This document shows positions 34,510-43,565 of a DNA stretch of 64,000 bases, piece after piece. The notes under the pieces are model-generated. The model saw nothing but the letters and a program-made list of their open reading frames with translations. It did not search any database and was not told where the DNA came from. The stretch is from JARRPM01 sp963765545 (GTDB lineage: Bacteria > Pseudomonadota > Gammaproteobacteria > Pseudomonadales > Halieaceae), in the NCBI GenBank assembly GCA_963765545.1, contig CAVXWW010000009.1, forward strand, positions 558,001-622,000. Reading direction: 5' to 3'. Positions within the stretch are counted from its first letter, which is position 1. Each line of letters begins with the position of its first letter. Both the position numbers and the translations under genes were made by a program.

Positions 34510-36474
34510 ATGACTGTGCCTACACCGTTTGTTACCACTGAGGCACTGAGTTGGTCAGGAATGCTGACAGACATCCGAGTCCCTTCAATTCCATCCGCCG
34601 CTTTGCAGAGGTTTGGCCTTGCACTAGCGTTGACATCTCCCGCGAGTAACGTGCTGGCTGACAGTGAGCTGGAACTAGTGCGGGTAACCGCCTCCCGGGC
34701 GTTGTTTGAGAACAGTAGTCCCTTCGCCAACTCCGTAACGGTCGTGCGACCGGACGCTGGCACCCGTCCACCTCAGGACCTGTCGGAAATCCTGCGACAG
34801 GAACCGGACGTGGATTACAACGGGCAGGGTGGGCTGTTCCAGACCGTCACCATCCGAGGCTTGGGCAGACAGCGTATTGGTACATATTTCCTGGACATAC
34901 CGCTGCTCAGTGACCGTCGTGCGGGAACCGCCGCGTCCTTCATTGACCCGGTGACTATCGAGGCGGTAGAGCTCGTGCGAGGTTCGTCCAGCATTCTGCA
35001 CGGCTATGGCGCCATCGGGGGCCTGGTAAGAATTCACCCTCTGGCCGAGAAAGGGCTGAGCGCCGGCCTTGGCTGGGGCGGCTCTGGGGATGAAAATCTG
35101 CAATATGCTGCATATGGAGCGGAGGAAGTACAGCTGGCCCTGGTGCATCGCGGCGCAGACAAGAGCAAGACCGCCGCGGGAGAATCACTGAACACGGGCT
35201 TCGACCAGTATAGCGGCACCTTCGCCTTCACCCGGGACTATGATGATATTCGGTTCAGCGCCAACAGTCTGGTGACTTATGCCGAGGACATAGGAAAGTC
35301 AAATAACCGATATCCGCAGCAGCGGATTTCAGATTATCCGCGCGAAAGACACGTGTTGACACAGCTCGGGCTGGAACAGGCGGGAGAATGGCGCGGCAGC
35401 CTGTTCTTCCACTCGCAGGATCTGGAAACACGGGTAGAATCTATCGAGCAGCGGCTCAATGAGGTGGACACCAGTTCCGTTGACTTCGGAGGAAAGCTAG
35501 TGCTCATTCGAGGCACCGACAGAAGTCCATTGCGGGTCGGGCTTGACTATCTGGGCAGACGAAATGTTGATGCCGACGAGAAGGAAACCGCTTTCAGCAC
35601 TGGCGAAGAGACACAGTGGACTAATTTGCGCGCGCAGCAGGATGATGTTGCCGTGTTTGCTGACCTCGAGCGCAACTATCATTCGCTGCAATGGGCCGGT
35701 GGCCTGCGGGTAGCCGAGACCCGGCAGAGTGCGAGCGGTTTCAACAATGAGTCCGAATTTTACGCCAATGCATTCTCCGGTATTGAGTGGTACGCAAATG
35801 ACTCGATGTCTGTCAGTTTGCAGGCGTCCGCGGGCCAGCGCCCCGCTAATCTTTCGGAACGATATTTCACCGGTACCACCGGTCGCGGATCCATAGTGAG
35901 CGAGCCGGACCTGGAAACGGAGAAGGCGTTCGGAATCGATCTGGGAACACGCTGGGAGCAAGCTTCATCCGCGCTGGAACTGCATGGCTACTACACACGC
36001 CTCAATGACCTGATAGAGCGTGTAGAAGTCACCACTGATGTGCTGAGCTATCGCAATAACCGCGAGGGTAGAATCTGGGGTGCGGAAGCCACTGCAAGCC
36101 ACAGCTTGGGAGAGCGCTGGCAAGTCTTTGCCGCGGGCAGCTACCAGGACAGCGAAGATGATGACGGCAACGCACTGGAAGATACTTCCGCCAACAGGTT
36201 GAGCACCGCGGTGCAATACGGGCAACCAAACTGGGACCTGAAGCTTCAATACGAATACCGGTTCTCCAACGGCGATGTGGCCCCGACCCAAACGCCAGTG
36301 GATTCGGCCCGGCTGATGTCCGCTCGACTGGAGTACAGGCCGACAGATCGCCTCACGGTGGAGCTATGGGGTAGAAACCTGCTAAATGACGAATACCGTA
36401 TAAGCACGGACGATCTCAGCACCGAGGGAGAGGAAAGGGCGTTTGGTGTGCTAGTTAGATGGCGAGGGTACTGA
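34510..36474 (+). CDS. TonB-dependent outer-membrane receptor
   Basis: A 654-residue receptor with plug features (DLSEILRQEPDVDYNGQGGL, TVTIRGLGRQRIGTYFLDIP, VELVRGSSSILHGYGAIGGL) and an OM barrel (NLLNDEYRI near the end, final VRWRGY). The N-terminus has no obvious charged-plus-hydrophobic signal at the ATG 34510 start; ATG 34561 (MLTDIRV...) gives a short hydrophobic stretch FGLALALTSPASNVLAD. The ligand is unknown. The stop TGA sits inside the GGTACTGAC end of an IS6-like remnant, so the final residues may be derived from the insertion. Confidence 0.88.
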   Translation: MTVPTPFVTTEALSWSGMLTDIRVPSIPSAALQRFGLALALTSPASNVLADSELELVRVTASRALFENSSPFANSVTVVRPDAGTRPPQDLSEILRQEPDVDYNGQGGLFQTVTIRGLGRQRIGTYFLDIPLLSDRRAGTAASFIDPVTIEAVELVRGSSSILHGYGAIGGLVRIHPLAEKGLSAGLGWGGSGDENLQYAAYGAEEVQLALVHRGADKSKTAAGESLNTGFDQYSGTFAFTRDYDDIRFSANSLVTYAEDIGKSNNRYPQQRISDYPRERHVLTQLGLEQAGEWRGSLFFHSQDLETRVESIEQRLNEVDTSSVDFGGKLVLIRGTDRSPLRVGLDYLGRRNVDADEKETAFSTGEETQWTNLRAQQDDVAVFADLERNYHSLQWAGGLRVAETRQSASGFNNESEFYANAFSGIEWYANDSMSVSLQASAGQRPANLSERYFTGTTGRGSIVSEPDLETEKAFGIDLGTRWEQASSALELHGYYTRLNDLIERVEVTTDVLSYRNNREGRIWGAEATASHSLGERWQVFAAGSYQDSEDDDGNALEDTSANRLSTAVQYGQPNWDLKLQYEYRFSNGDVAPTQTPVDSARLMSARLEYRPTDRLTVELWGRNLLNDEYRISTDDLSTEGEERAFGVLVRWRGY

Positions 36475-36945
36475 CTTGTTAGGTCGCCGAAATTGATAGG
36501 ACCGGCCCATGAATACCTTTAAGCGCCATTGATTCCCACCAGATATCATCAGCGATGCAGTGTGACATTACTACCGCTTCCACTTAAATCATTCCGATAT
36601 TGAAGCTTTGCTTGCTGAGCAATCTCATAAGGCCACCAGGGTGCGAGAGCGGGGCATGCGCCTGTTAAAGCCGATGAGGCAGGCTCAGAGATCAGGTGCC
36701 CGTGCGAGTTTACAGGCCATCAATTCCTGCGTCGCCGCCTCCCCGGTGGGTGCGCCCTCCGTCTCCCCGGGCGCCGCGAGTACGCCGTGGCTGGTAGAGA
36801 TCAACAGGGCGCGCTCCAGGCCCCTTTCGGTATCGACATGTTAACTGCTCAGAATGAGTGCGTTCAGTGGGTTGAGCAGGGCAGTGGCGTAAACGCGGAT
36901 ATCGGATTCGTGCTAGGCCGAGAAGTCAACTTGCCGACACCGTTG
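36466..36945 (+). mobile_element. Degenerate IS6-like element with internal deletion
   Basis: The left end GGGTACTGACTTGTTAGG and CCGAAATTGATAGGACCGGC are followed by a start like MNTFKRH. A C-terminal piece is then visible: LLAEQSHKATRVRERGMRLL (compare the IS6 motif SHQPTRVRERGMRRFK) and ECVQWVEQGSGV..., with a right end GAAGTCAACTTGCCGACACC near 36945. The catalytic middle is missing. A G+C-rich insert with repeated CTCCCCGG (36738-36775) is unlike the other copies. Confidence 0.65.
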
Positions 36946-37003
36946 GCTACCCGTTTCAGCCCAGGATCAGGCCGAGCCAGTGGGCGGATGGTGCAGTTTC
37001 CCT

Positions 37004-38350
37004 TCACCCGGAAATCGCAATATCAGAAAACCGAATGCCTGGCATTAGCGCGGAGCGGTCTTCATCCCAGTTCTGATGATTGCCAATCATGGATATTTTA
37101 TTCAGCATTTCATAAAAATTACCGGCGACGGTAATGCCCCTGACCGCCTGGATGCGCTCTCCATCTTTACACAGGTAACCGGAAGCGCCAAAACTGAAGT
37201 TGCCGGAAATCGCGTTGGCACCGGAATGCAAACCCGTCAAATCGGTGAGTTCGAGATATTCGCCACTGTGCAGTGTCGGCAGGTTTGCAGAGCCTTTGGC
37301 GATTTCAATCTGGTGTAGATTGACACCCAGGGTCGACTTTGGTCCGCGGCTCGCGTGCCCGGTGGTTTCGGTATCGAAATAGGAAGCGGTGGCACTGTTA
37401 TGTACCAATGTTTGCAGGCAGCCCTCGACGATCAGCTCTGATTTTTTCGTGGCGGTTCCTTCCGCATCGAATAAGTGATAACCGAAGCCATCTGCATTGA
37501 GTGGGTGGTCGTAAATGGTCAGTCGTGAATCGGCTATGACTGCCCCTACTTTATCCCGCATCGGGTTGATGCCATCCTTCGCGGCTTTGCCGGAAAACAT
37601 CATCGCAAACACGCCAAATATCGAGACCTGGCTTTCCGTATCGAAAATCACGTCGTAGTGTTTGCTCGGAACGGGCTTGCCATCTAGCAGGCCGATACAT
37701 TTTTCATAGGTCTTATCGATGACGGTGGATGCGTTTAAACCGGAAAATAATCGCGATACCTGGCTTGTGCCCTGCATCGCGTTGTTTTCGCCGTCTTCGA
37801 CGAGTGCATAAGCGTAGGAGGCGCACATGCGGCTGCGCGTCAACGCGTTCAACCCGGCGCTTGAGAAAATATGCCGTTGGCTGGTGATATCCTGAACGCC
37901 ATTGTAGGGCACATTTTTGACTTTATCTTTCGCGGCCAGCTTACGCTCGATGTCTAGCGCCATTGCAATCTTCTGATCGATGGAAACCTGCTCCTGCGGG
38001 CATAGCAATTCATCATCCGTTTGCAGCCGGTCAGAATTGGGCAGAATATTCTCGTGCGCCTCGACTTTGACAAAACTGGCGTTATTGAGTGCCTGACCAA
38101 CCATTGAACCGAGGGCATCCGCGTCAACGGCTTCACTATAGGCCGTGCCGATATGGCCGTCCTTAATCACCCGCAATCCGAATATCCGGCTCGAACTTAC
38201 CTTGTATTCTTCGAGTTCGCCATCGCGTGCCTTGAGCGAGAGGGTTTCGCCTTCGTCGATGATCAGGTCACCGGTCGCGCCGGCATGCTTCACCTGCTCC
38301 AATACCTGCTCAGCCATTTGTGCTGTGGTTATGTTGGCGGTGCTCATCAC
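37004..38350 (-). CDS. pmbA: PmbA/TldE protease subunit
   Basis: A 448-residue PmbA (TldE) homologue. With TldD it forms the TldD/E metalloprotease, which processes small unfolded peptides such as microcin or antitoxin precursors. Family segments include SSSRIFGLRVIKDGHIGTAY, AGLNALTRSRMCASYA and a C-terminal GNFSFGASGYLCKDGERIQA. The start overlaps the tldD stop (ATGA-type, 38347-38350), so tldD-pmbA is an operon in this direction. Confidence 0.92.
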   Translation of the reverse strand: MMSTANITTAQMAEQVLEQVKHAGATGDLIIDEGETLSLKARDGELEEYKVSSSRIFGLRVIKDGHIGTAYSEAVDADALGSMVGQALNNASFVKVEAHENILPNSDRLQTDDELLCPQEQVSIDQKIAMALDIERKLAAKDKVKNVPYNGVQDITSQRHIFSSAGLNALTRSRMCASYAYALVEDGENNAMQGTSQVSRLFSGLNASTVIDKTYEKCIGLLDGKPVPSKHYDVIFDTESQVSIFGVFAMMFSGKAAKDGINPMRDKVGAVIADSRLTIYDHPLNADGFGYHLFDAEGTATKKSELIVEGCLQTLVHNSATASYFDTETTGHASRGPKSTLGVNLHQIEIAKGSANLPTLHSGEYLELTDLTGLHSGANAISGNFSFGASGYLCKDGERIQAVRGITVAGNFYEMLNKISMIGNHQNWDEDRSALMPGIRFSDIAISG

Positions 38351-39735
38351 GCGTTACCTCCCACCAGTATGTCATCGACTTTCAAGGTCGCCTGCCCTAC
38401 GGTAGTCGGGACAGCACCAGAGATTGATCCGCACATGCCGCAGGCCAGCGAAAAGTCCTGGCCGATCATGGAAATTTCTTTGAGGACTTTGGGTCCGGTA
38501 CTGATCAGGGTTGCCGCTTTAACGGGATATTGAATTTTCCCGTTTTCGATGTAATAACCTTCGGTGACCGCAAAATTGAACTCGCCGGTACCCGGTTGCA
38601 CCGAACCACCTCCCATGTGCGAGGCGTAAATGCCCTTGTCGATAGAAGCGATCATGTCGTCCATGCTGTCTTCACCCGCTTCGATGAAGGTGTTGCGCAT
38701 GCGCGATGCGGGCGCGAACTTGTACGACTCGCGGCGCCCTGAACCCGAGCGCGCGTAACCGGTTTGCTGAGCACCGATGCGGTCGGTGAGGAAATTGGTT
38801 AACCGGCCATCTTTGATGAGCTGGGTTCGTTGCGTGGGCATGCCTTCATCGTCGATGTTGATCGAGCCCCATTCATTTGCCATGGTGCCATCGTCTACGG
38901 CATTCACGATTGGGCTCGCGATCATTTCACCCATCTGGTCGTGGAATACCGATGCTTTTTTTGCGACGGATGTGGTTTCCAGCAGATGTCCGCAGGCTTC
39001 GTGGAAGATGACGCCGCCAAAGCCGTTGCCGATAATGACCGGCATGTGGCCAGAAGGGCAGGGTTTGGCCCTTAGATTAACCAGCGCCTGCCTGGCGGCT
39101 TCTTCACCGGTATGCTTTGGACTGAGTCCTGCTTCAATTTCCCAGCCCAGCAAACCACCGTCATTCCAGCTGCCGGTCGCCTGTTCGTTACCATCAGCTG
39201 CGATGGCGGTTAAACTGGATCGAATGTAATTGCGTTTATCATTCGTGTGCAAGCCATCGCTGTTATATATCTGTACGCGCTGCTCGCGTTGCATGCAGGA
39301 GCCACGTGTTTGTGATATCTGTTCGCCAGCTGCCCTGGCAGCGCGGTCTGCCGCCATTAAGTAGGCAACCTTACTTTCAATTTCCGCATCCACCGAAAGA
39401 ATTTTGCTGGCCGGGTGAATATCCAAGATTTGATTCAAATTAAAGGCATTTCGGGTACTGACCGGGTCTCTCAAGTCTTTAGCTGCCAGTACTGACGTGA
39501 TGCGTAATAGTTCGTCCTGATCCGTCTTGTTGGTGTAGCCATATAACACCTTGGTGCCGTAAACCAGCCTGAGGCCGATGCCAAAATTGATACCCGATTC
39601 AACCGACTGCACCTCATCACTCAGCGTGCTGACAACATTGGTTTGATTCTTTTCAACGAAAAGTTCGGCGAAGTCTGCACCCAGTGACAGGGCGTGATCA
39701 ATTACCGATTCTGCGATCTGACTGTTAAGCATCAA
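38347..39735 (-). CDS. tldD: TldD protease subunit
   Basis: A 462-residue TldD homologue carrying the zinc-binding HExxxH motif (IFHEACGHLLET) of the catalytic subunit, with a later cysteine-containing LACGMCGSISGAVPTTVGQ segment. It is the first gene of the tldD-pmbA pair and partners PmbA in the cytoplasmic metalloprotease. Nothing adjacent suggests a dedicated peptide substrate. Confidence 0.93.
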   Translation of the reverse strand: MMLNSQIAESVIDHALSLGADFAELFVEKNQTNVVSTLSDEVQSVESGINFGIGLRLVYGTKVLYGYTNKTDQDELLRITSVLAAKDLRDPVSTRNAFNLNQILDIHPASKILSVDAEIESKVAYLMAADRAARAAGEQISQTRGSCMQREQRVQIYNSDGLHTNDKRNYIRSSLTAIAADGNEQATGSWNDGGLLGWEIEAGLSPKHTGEEAARQALVNLRAKPCPSGHMPVIIGNGFGGVIFHEACGHLLETTSVAKKASVFHDQMGEMIASPIVNAVDDGTMANEWGSINIDDEGMPTQRTQLIKDGRLTNFLTDRIGAQQTGYARSGSGRRESYKFAPASRMRNTFIEAGEDSMDDMIASIDKGIYASHMGGGSVQPGTGEFNFAVTEGYYIENGKIQYPVKAATLISTGPKVLKEISMIGQDFSLACGMCGSISGAVPTTVGQATLKVDDILVGGNA

Positions 39736-39810
39736 AATCTGTTCCTTTGCGAGGTTAGGGAGAGCTTAGGCTGATTGGGCCACAGTGTGGCCATACGGTT
39801 TCAGGGTACC

Positions 39811-40002
39811 GGGTACTGACAAGTTAACTCACGGTCCTGTGCTGACGCTACACTCTTGGAGGTAGACCGTCCAGAAATGTGTAATCCGCCTCCACTTCGG
39901 CAGCTATTTGTAGAGATGTTCTGCCTGTAATCCCCACAGTTCGAGTAAGAACACATTAAGCTGTCTGTACCGTCTGGAGGAGTTAGCTTGTCGATATCGT
40001 GG
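39811..40002 (+). repeat. MITE-like element (~190 bp)
   Basis: The left end GGTACTGACAAGTTAACTCA and right end GGAGTTAGCTTGTCGATATC form imperfect terminal inverted repeats (GACAAG(T/C)TAACTC). The left interior (CGGTCCTGTGCTGACGCTAC, GACCGTCCAGAAA) is the same repeat found at 27.45 kb and reversed at 43.0 kb. There is no open frame. It fills the gap between tldD and nei. Confidence 0.6.
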
Positions 40003-40031
40003 CGCGGTCTGCCCTCTTTTTCCGAGGCCTG

Positions 40032-40853
40032 CTATTCAGGTTGGCAGTTTGAGCAGAGGTACAGGCGGCGCCCTCCGATCTCCCTGCGCTCAATTTCCTG
40101 GCTGCAGTGATAACAGGGGCGACCCGTTCGTCCGAAAACATAGAACCTGCGCTGTCCAAAGCTCAAGCCCTGGCTCTGCAATGACTTTGCCAGCCTCGGT
40201 GCCAGCGTTATACCGCCTGTCTGGTAGCTTCGACTGCTGAGCGTCAGGGTGCTGCGCGCCAGGCGACCGATTTCTCCTTTTGTAAGGTCACCAGGTCGCC
40301 GCATGTGATGCAGGCCTGCAGCGTGCAAAATTTCAGAACGCAGGTAATTACCGTTCCCCGCGAGGAAGGCCTGGTCCAGGTACAGCGAGGCTAGTGATTT
40401 ATTGGCAAAGCGGGCGTCCGAAAGTCGTTTGGCAACATCACGCCAGTGCAGATCCTTGCTCATGATGTCTGGCCCTATCTTTTTCAGAAAAGGGTGCGTA
40501 TCCAGCTCGTCAGTGGCCCAAACACTGATGTCCGAGGCGCTGTACAGGATGGCGCTGTGAGTATCGGTTTGCAGGAGCAAGCGGAGGGAACGATTCGTCT
40601 TGGGCGGTTTGTGCCCCTTGACCACTTTCCAGATCCCATAGAGCTGGTTGTGTGAGTAAATACTGTAGCCGTGCTCAAAGTGGGTAAGCAATGCCTTGCC
40701 ACGGGTTTCCACGGCAGTGACGCGGTGATCGCGCAGTTTCCGGGCGTGGTGCCGGAGCTTGGGCAGGCCGAAGCGCACCACATGAACGCTTTTACCTTCC
40801 AGTACATTAGCCACCTTGTCAGCTGCGCGCCTTATTTCTGGTCCTTCCGGCAT
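40032..40853 (-). CDS. nei: Endonuclease VIII (Nei-type DNA glycosylase)
   Basis: A 273-residue Fpg/Nei glycosylase/AP-lyase acting on oxidised pyrimidines. The N-terminal MPEGPEIRRAAD carries catalytic Pro2 and Glu3; the SHNQLYGIWKV segment is characteristic of Nei rather than Fpg. There is an NYLRSEILHAAGL helix-two-turn-helix region and a C-terminal zinc finger (CYHC...CSNC). It probably repairs oxidative damage, which is relevant in a pigmented phototroph. It lies 3 bp after the methyltransferase gene on the same strand. Confidence 0.92.
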   Translation of the reverse strand: MPEGPEIRRAADKVANVLEGKSVHVVRFGLPKLRHHARKLRDHRVTAVETRGKALLTHFEHGYSIYSHNQLYGIWKVVKGHKPPKTNRSLRLLLQTDTHSAILYSASDISVWATDELDTHPFLKKIGPDIMSKDLHWRDVAKRLSDARFANKSLASLYLDQAFLAGNGNYLRSEILHAAGLHHMRRPGDLTKGEIGRLARSTLTLSSRSYQTGGITLAPRLAKSLQSQGLSFGQRRFYVFGRTGRPCYHCSQEIERREIGGRRLYLCSNCQPE

Positions 40854-40856
40854 GCT

Positions 40857-41687
40857 TTACGTTCCTTCCGGTTGATGGCCCACGTTCGGGGCAGCGTTGT
40901 TATCAGGCGCATGCCGGAAAACCATGACATGTTGCCAGGGCAGGACGTTGTGAACCTCGTCCAGTGCAAGGCCCACGGCAGCCATCTCCTTTGTCGCCTG
41001 TTCAACGGTCATTTTGTGTAGTGGTTTGATGGGAACCTGGGGGTCCTCTCCGCGGTATTCCACCAGAATGACCCGACCGTCTGCCGACAGGCTGTCCCGG
41101 ACGCGGCTCATGACCTCGCGGGGGTGGGAAAATTCGTGGTAAGCATCGACCAGCAGTACTGCGTTGACAGTATTGATAGGTAAATGGGGATCACTAGGAG
41201 TTGCCAGTACCGGGGTCACGTTTGAAAGGCCTTCCTGCCTGGCGCGGCTTTCGATGATCGCAAGCATCTCTGGCTGGATATCCGCCGCCAGCACGTTCCC
41301 CCCTTCGCCGACCATGCGGGCCATGGGCAAGGCGAAATAGCCGGTGCCGGCGCCAATATCCGCCACGATCTCGCCTGGCTTTAGTGCGAGCAGGGTGAGC
41401 AGCAGGTCTGTGCGCTCCTCCTGCTCGCGCTCTGGTCGCTCGAGCCAGCCTGCGCCGAGGTGGCCCATGACATGGGATATCTCGCGTCCCATATAGAATT
41501 TGCCGATTCCGTCGCGGCTCGCGTCGCCCAGGCTGTAGTAAGCTGGTTCGTCGGAGCTGACAAAGGAAGTAGCCAACAAGAGCAGAGTGGCCGCGATTCT
41601 AACGATTCGGCGCGGGGTTTTGGTGTGGCCAGGGCTTGCCCCGGCCAGCGATGGCAGAAAACGCACCGCCTGGCAGGCTTTGGTCAT
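40857..41687 (-). CDS. Exported SAM-dependent methyltransferase-like protein
   Basis: A 276-residue protein with a signal-like hydrophobic segment (IVRIAATLLLLATSFVSS) and a class I methyltransferase domain (motif I VADIGAGTGYFALPMARMVG; NAVLLVDAYHEFSHP). Periplasmic methyltransferase-like proteins of this kind (KFYMGREISHVMGHLGAGWL) are common in marine bacteria, but their substrate is unknown. The start at 41687 is chosen because GGAGG lies seven bases upstream; the frame is open to 42044. The ATG overlaps the stop of the preceding small DUF2256 gene, so the two are coupled, with nei directly downstream. Confidence 0.85.
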   Translation of the reverse strand: MTKACQAVRFLPSLAGASPGHTKTPRRIVRIAATLLLLATSFVSSDEPAYYSLGDASRDGIGKFYMGREISHVMGHLGAGWLERPEREQEERTDLLLTLLALKPGEIVADIGAGTGYFALPMARMVGEGGNVLAADIQPEMLAIIESRARQEGLSNVTPVLATPSDPHLPINTVNAVLLVDAYHEFSHPREVMSRVRDSLSADGRVILVEYRGEDPQVPIKPLHKMTVEQATKEMAAVGLALDEVHNVLPWQHVMVFRHAPDNNAAPNVGHQPEGT

Positions 41688-41848
41688 GTGGATGCCTCCA
41701 GTGGGCGTCCCCGCTGTGAGTGTCTGCCGCGCCGGCAGCGCTCTGAGCAATACTTCACTGAATCCCAGTCGCGCAGCCATTTGCGACGCCACAGGAAAGG
41801 CCTGCAGCACACAGCGCAGGTTTTTTCTGGCAGTTTCTTCCTTTTCAT
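41684..41848 (-). CDS. Small DUF2256 zinc-ribbon protein
   Basis: A 54-residue protein: MKRKKLPEKTCAVCCRPFLW followed by RRKWLRDWDSVKYCSERCRR and a basic tail. The CxxC...W-R-K-W...YCSxRC pattern matches the DUF2256 family of tiny proteins predicted to bind one zinc ion; their function is not established. Family members are often found next to DNA-repair or photolyase genes. It is translationally coupled to the methyltransferase (TGA overlaps its ATG) and lies upstream of nei. Confidence 0.85.
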   Translation of the reverse strand: MKRKKLPEKTCAVCCRPFLWRRKWLRDWDSVKYCSERCRRGRHSQRGRPLEAST

Positions 41849-41904
41849 AGCATTGATACGCAGTTGCTATGCGAGTCGGATGTACCGGACGTTCAGGGAA
41901 TAAT

Positions 41905-42011
41905 AATCTTCGTGGTATGAGGATAGGTGCGTTCGCACACTGGAGCGGGGCGGTTGCTTGAATGGTCCCCCCCTGATTATCATCGATTTCAGAAGTTAAC
42001 TTGTCAGAACC
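41905..42011 (+). mobile_element. IS6-like element, right-end fragment
   Basis: A final transposase segment MRIGAFAHWSGAVA with a stop, followed by AGTTAACTTGTCAGAACCC, the right inverted repeat. It separates the DUF2256 gene from the DUF1295 gene by about 190 bp in total. Confidence 0.6.
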
Positions 42012-42038
42012 CAGGTAACTGCTTACGGGAGCAACTTG

Positions 42039-42881
42039 ATGCAAGCATTATTGATTGTGTACACATTGGCGGCCGCCATCGCCTGGGCTGGTAGCCAGGG
42101 CAGTGCTACGGCGGGTCCCCTTCCCGTCTTTACCTGGTGCGCGCTGATCGCCTTCGGGATGCAATGGCTAGCCTTTGTGCCGGCCTTTCTCAAGCAAACC
42201 GAAGTGTTCTACGACCTTATCGGCAGCCTGACCTACATCAGCTGCACCTTGCTGGCACTGTGGCTTACGGGACACTTTGATGGTCGCTCCTTGCTGCTCA
42301 CCTTGATCATCATGGTGTGGGCTGTGCGGCTCGGAAGTTTCCTGTTCGCCCGTATCCGCCAGGATGGCAGCGATGACCGCTTCGACAAGATCAAACCCGA
42401 TCCGGTGCGCTTTTTCACTACCTGGAGCCTGCAGGGACTGTGGGTACTACTCACCGCAGGCGCGGCCCTGGCTGCGGTGACCGCTGAAGAGCCTCGCTCA
42501 CTCACCACCTTTGATTTTATCGGCGCCGCGTTGTGGGTCACAGGCTTTGCCATAGAGGTCATTGCCGACCGGCAAAAAAGAGCCTTTCGCCAGCAATATG
42601 GTCGCAGCGAATTCATCACTACCGGACTTTGGAGGCGCTCGCGCCACCCGAACTATTTCGGTGAGATCATGTTATGGACTGGTATCGCGCTGTTGGCACT
42701 GCCAGCCCTTTCGGGTTGGCAGCTGTTGACACTAATTTCGCCGGTCTTCGTATTTGTATTACTCGCCCGAGTCAGTGGCGTCCCGCTATTGGAGAGAAAG
42801 GCTGATCGTAAATGGGGCGAGCAACCAGACTACATCGCCTATAAGGCCAGCACGCCCGTACTTTTCCCTCGTCTGATGTAA
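42039..42881 (+). CDS. DUF1295 membrane protein (steroid-reductase/ICMT-like fold)
   Basis: A 280-residue integral membrane protein with about seven helices and the family's conserved C-terminal part: DRQKRAFRQQYGRSEFITTG, GLWRRSRHPNYFGEIMLWTG and LLERKADRKWGEQPDY. The SRHPNY motif is shared with isoprenylcysteine methyltransferases and 3-oxo-5-alpha-steroid reductases. The reaction in bacteria is unknown. The start at ATG 42039 has GGGAGC upstream. Confidence 0.88.
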   Translation: MQALLIVYTLAAAIAWAGSQGSATAGPLPVFTWCALIAFGMQWLAFVPAFLKQTEVFYDLIGSLTYISCTLLALWLTGHFDGRSLLLTLIIMVWAVRLGSFLFARIRQDGSDDRFDKIKPDPVRFFTTWSLQGLWVLLTAGAALAAVTAEEPRSLTTFDFIGAALWVTGFAIEVIADRQKRAFRQQYGRSEFITTGLWRRSRHPNYFGEIMLWTGIALLALPALSGWQLLTLISPVFVFVLLARVSGVPLLERKADRKWGEQPDYIAYKASTPVLFPRLM

Positions 42882-42887
42882 GACAGA

Positions 42888-43054
42888 GGTGCTGACAAGT
42901 GAATGCATTTTTGCTCTCAAGGTGGGAATCACATACCGAAAATATTTGTGAATGGGTCTTAAAGTGGAGTCAAATGCCGCATTTCAGGACGGCCGAGCCC
43001 CTCGTGTGTGTAGCGCCAGCCCATGACCTTGAGTTAACTTGTCAGCACCGTCGG
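42888..43054. repeat. MITE-like element (~167 bp)
   Basis: Ends GGTGCTGACAAGTGAATGCA (42891) and TTGAGTTAACTTGTCAGCACC (to 43054, shown here as its right end) are inverted repeats. Reversed, the right half shows the CAAGGTCATGGGCTGGCGCT and GGCCGTCCTGAAA segments of the repeat at 27.4 and 39.8 kb. No coding capacity. A further right-end-like relic (GGAGACATTAGCCTGCCAA) follows at 43058. Confidence 0.55.
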
Positions 43055-43166
43055 GAGACATTAGCCTGCCAATACCTCGTTATCCGAGCTGAGACATTTC
43101 GGCCAGCCCTGCCTCGCTGTAGCGTCGTTGAGCATGCGGCAGAGCGTTGTACCGTGGACAGGTGTG

Positions 43167-43565
43167 TCAAGCCCGTGATCCCCGAATCAACGATCGGAAC
43201 CAGTCGGCCAATGTCTCGTGCTTGTAATCTGTAAATTCCCCGGCGTCCATGAACAGGCCGTGCTCATCGCACTGTTCATACCAGATGTGTCGTTGCGTGG
43301 GGTCCGAGATTTTGTGCATCTCCTGCCCGCACCGGGGGCAGTCGATATTCTCTATGGGATCCCATTTTCTGCCGTCACGGGCTTTTCCCATGTCCAGTGC
43401 ATCGCCCATCCAACGATCTTTGAGTCGTTCCGCTTCACCCGTATCGAACCATAAGCCTTGGCAGTTGGTGCAACGATCGATAGCGATGCCGCCGTAGGTA
43501 ACTTCCACCATACCGTGGCCACATTTGGGGCATGCAATGCTGTGGGATTCGCTGCTAAATTCCAT
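43167..43565 (-). CDS. Double zinc-ribbon (TFIIB-type) protein
   Basis: A 132-residue protein with two zinc-ribbon units: CPKCGHGMVEVTYGGIAIDR then CTNCQGLWFDTGEAERLKD, and CPRCGQEM... with CDEHGLFMDAGEFTDYK. This is the zf-TFIIB family pattern, usually uncharacterised. The start at 43565 (MEFSSESHSI) is preceded by AGAGG; the frame is open to 43682. It is monocistronic. Confidence 0.82.
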   Translation of the reverse strand: MEFSSESHSIACPKCGHGMVEVTYGGIAIDRCTNCQGLWFDTGEAERLKDRWMGDALDMGKARDGRKWDPIENIDCPRCGQEMHKISDPTQRHIWYEQCDEHGLFMDAGEFTDYKHETLADWFRSLIRGSRA

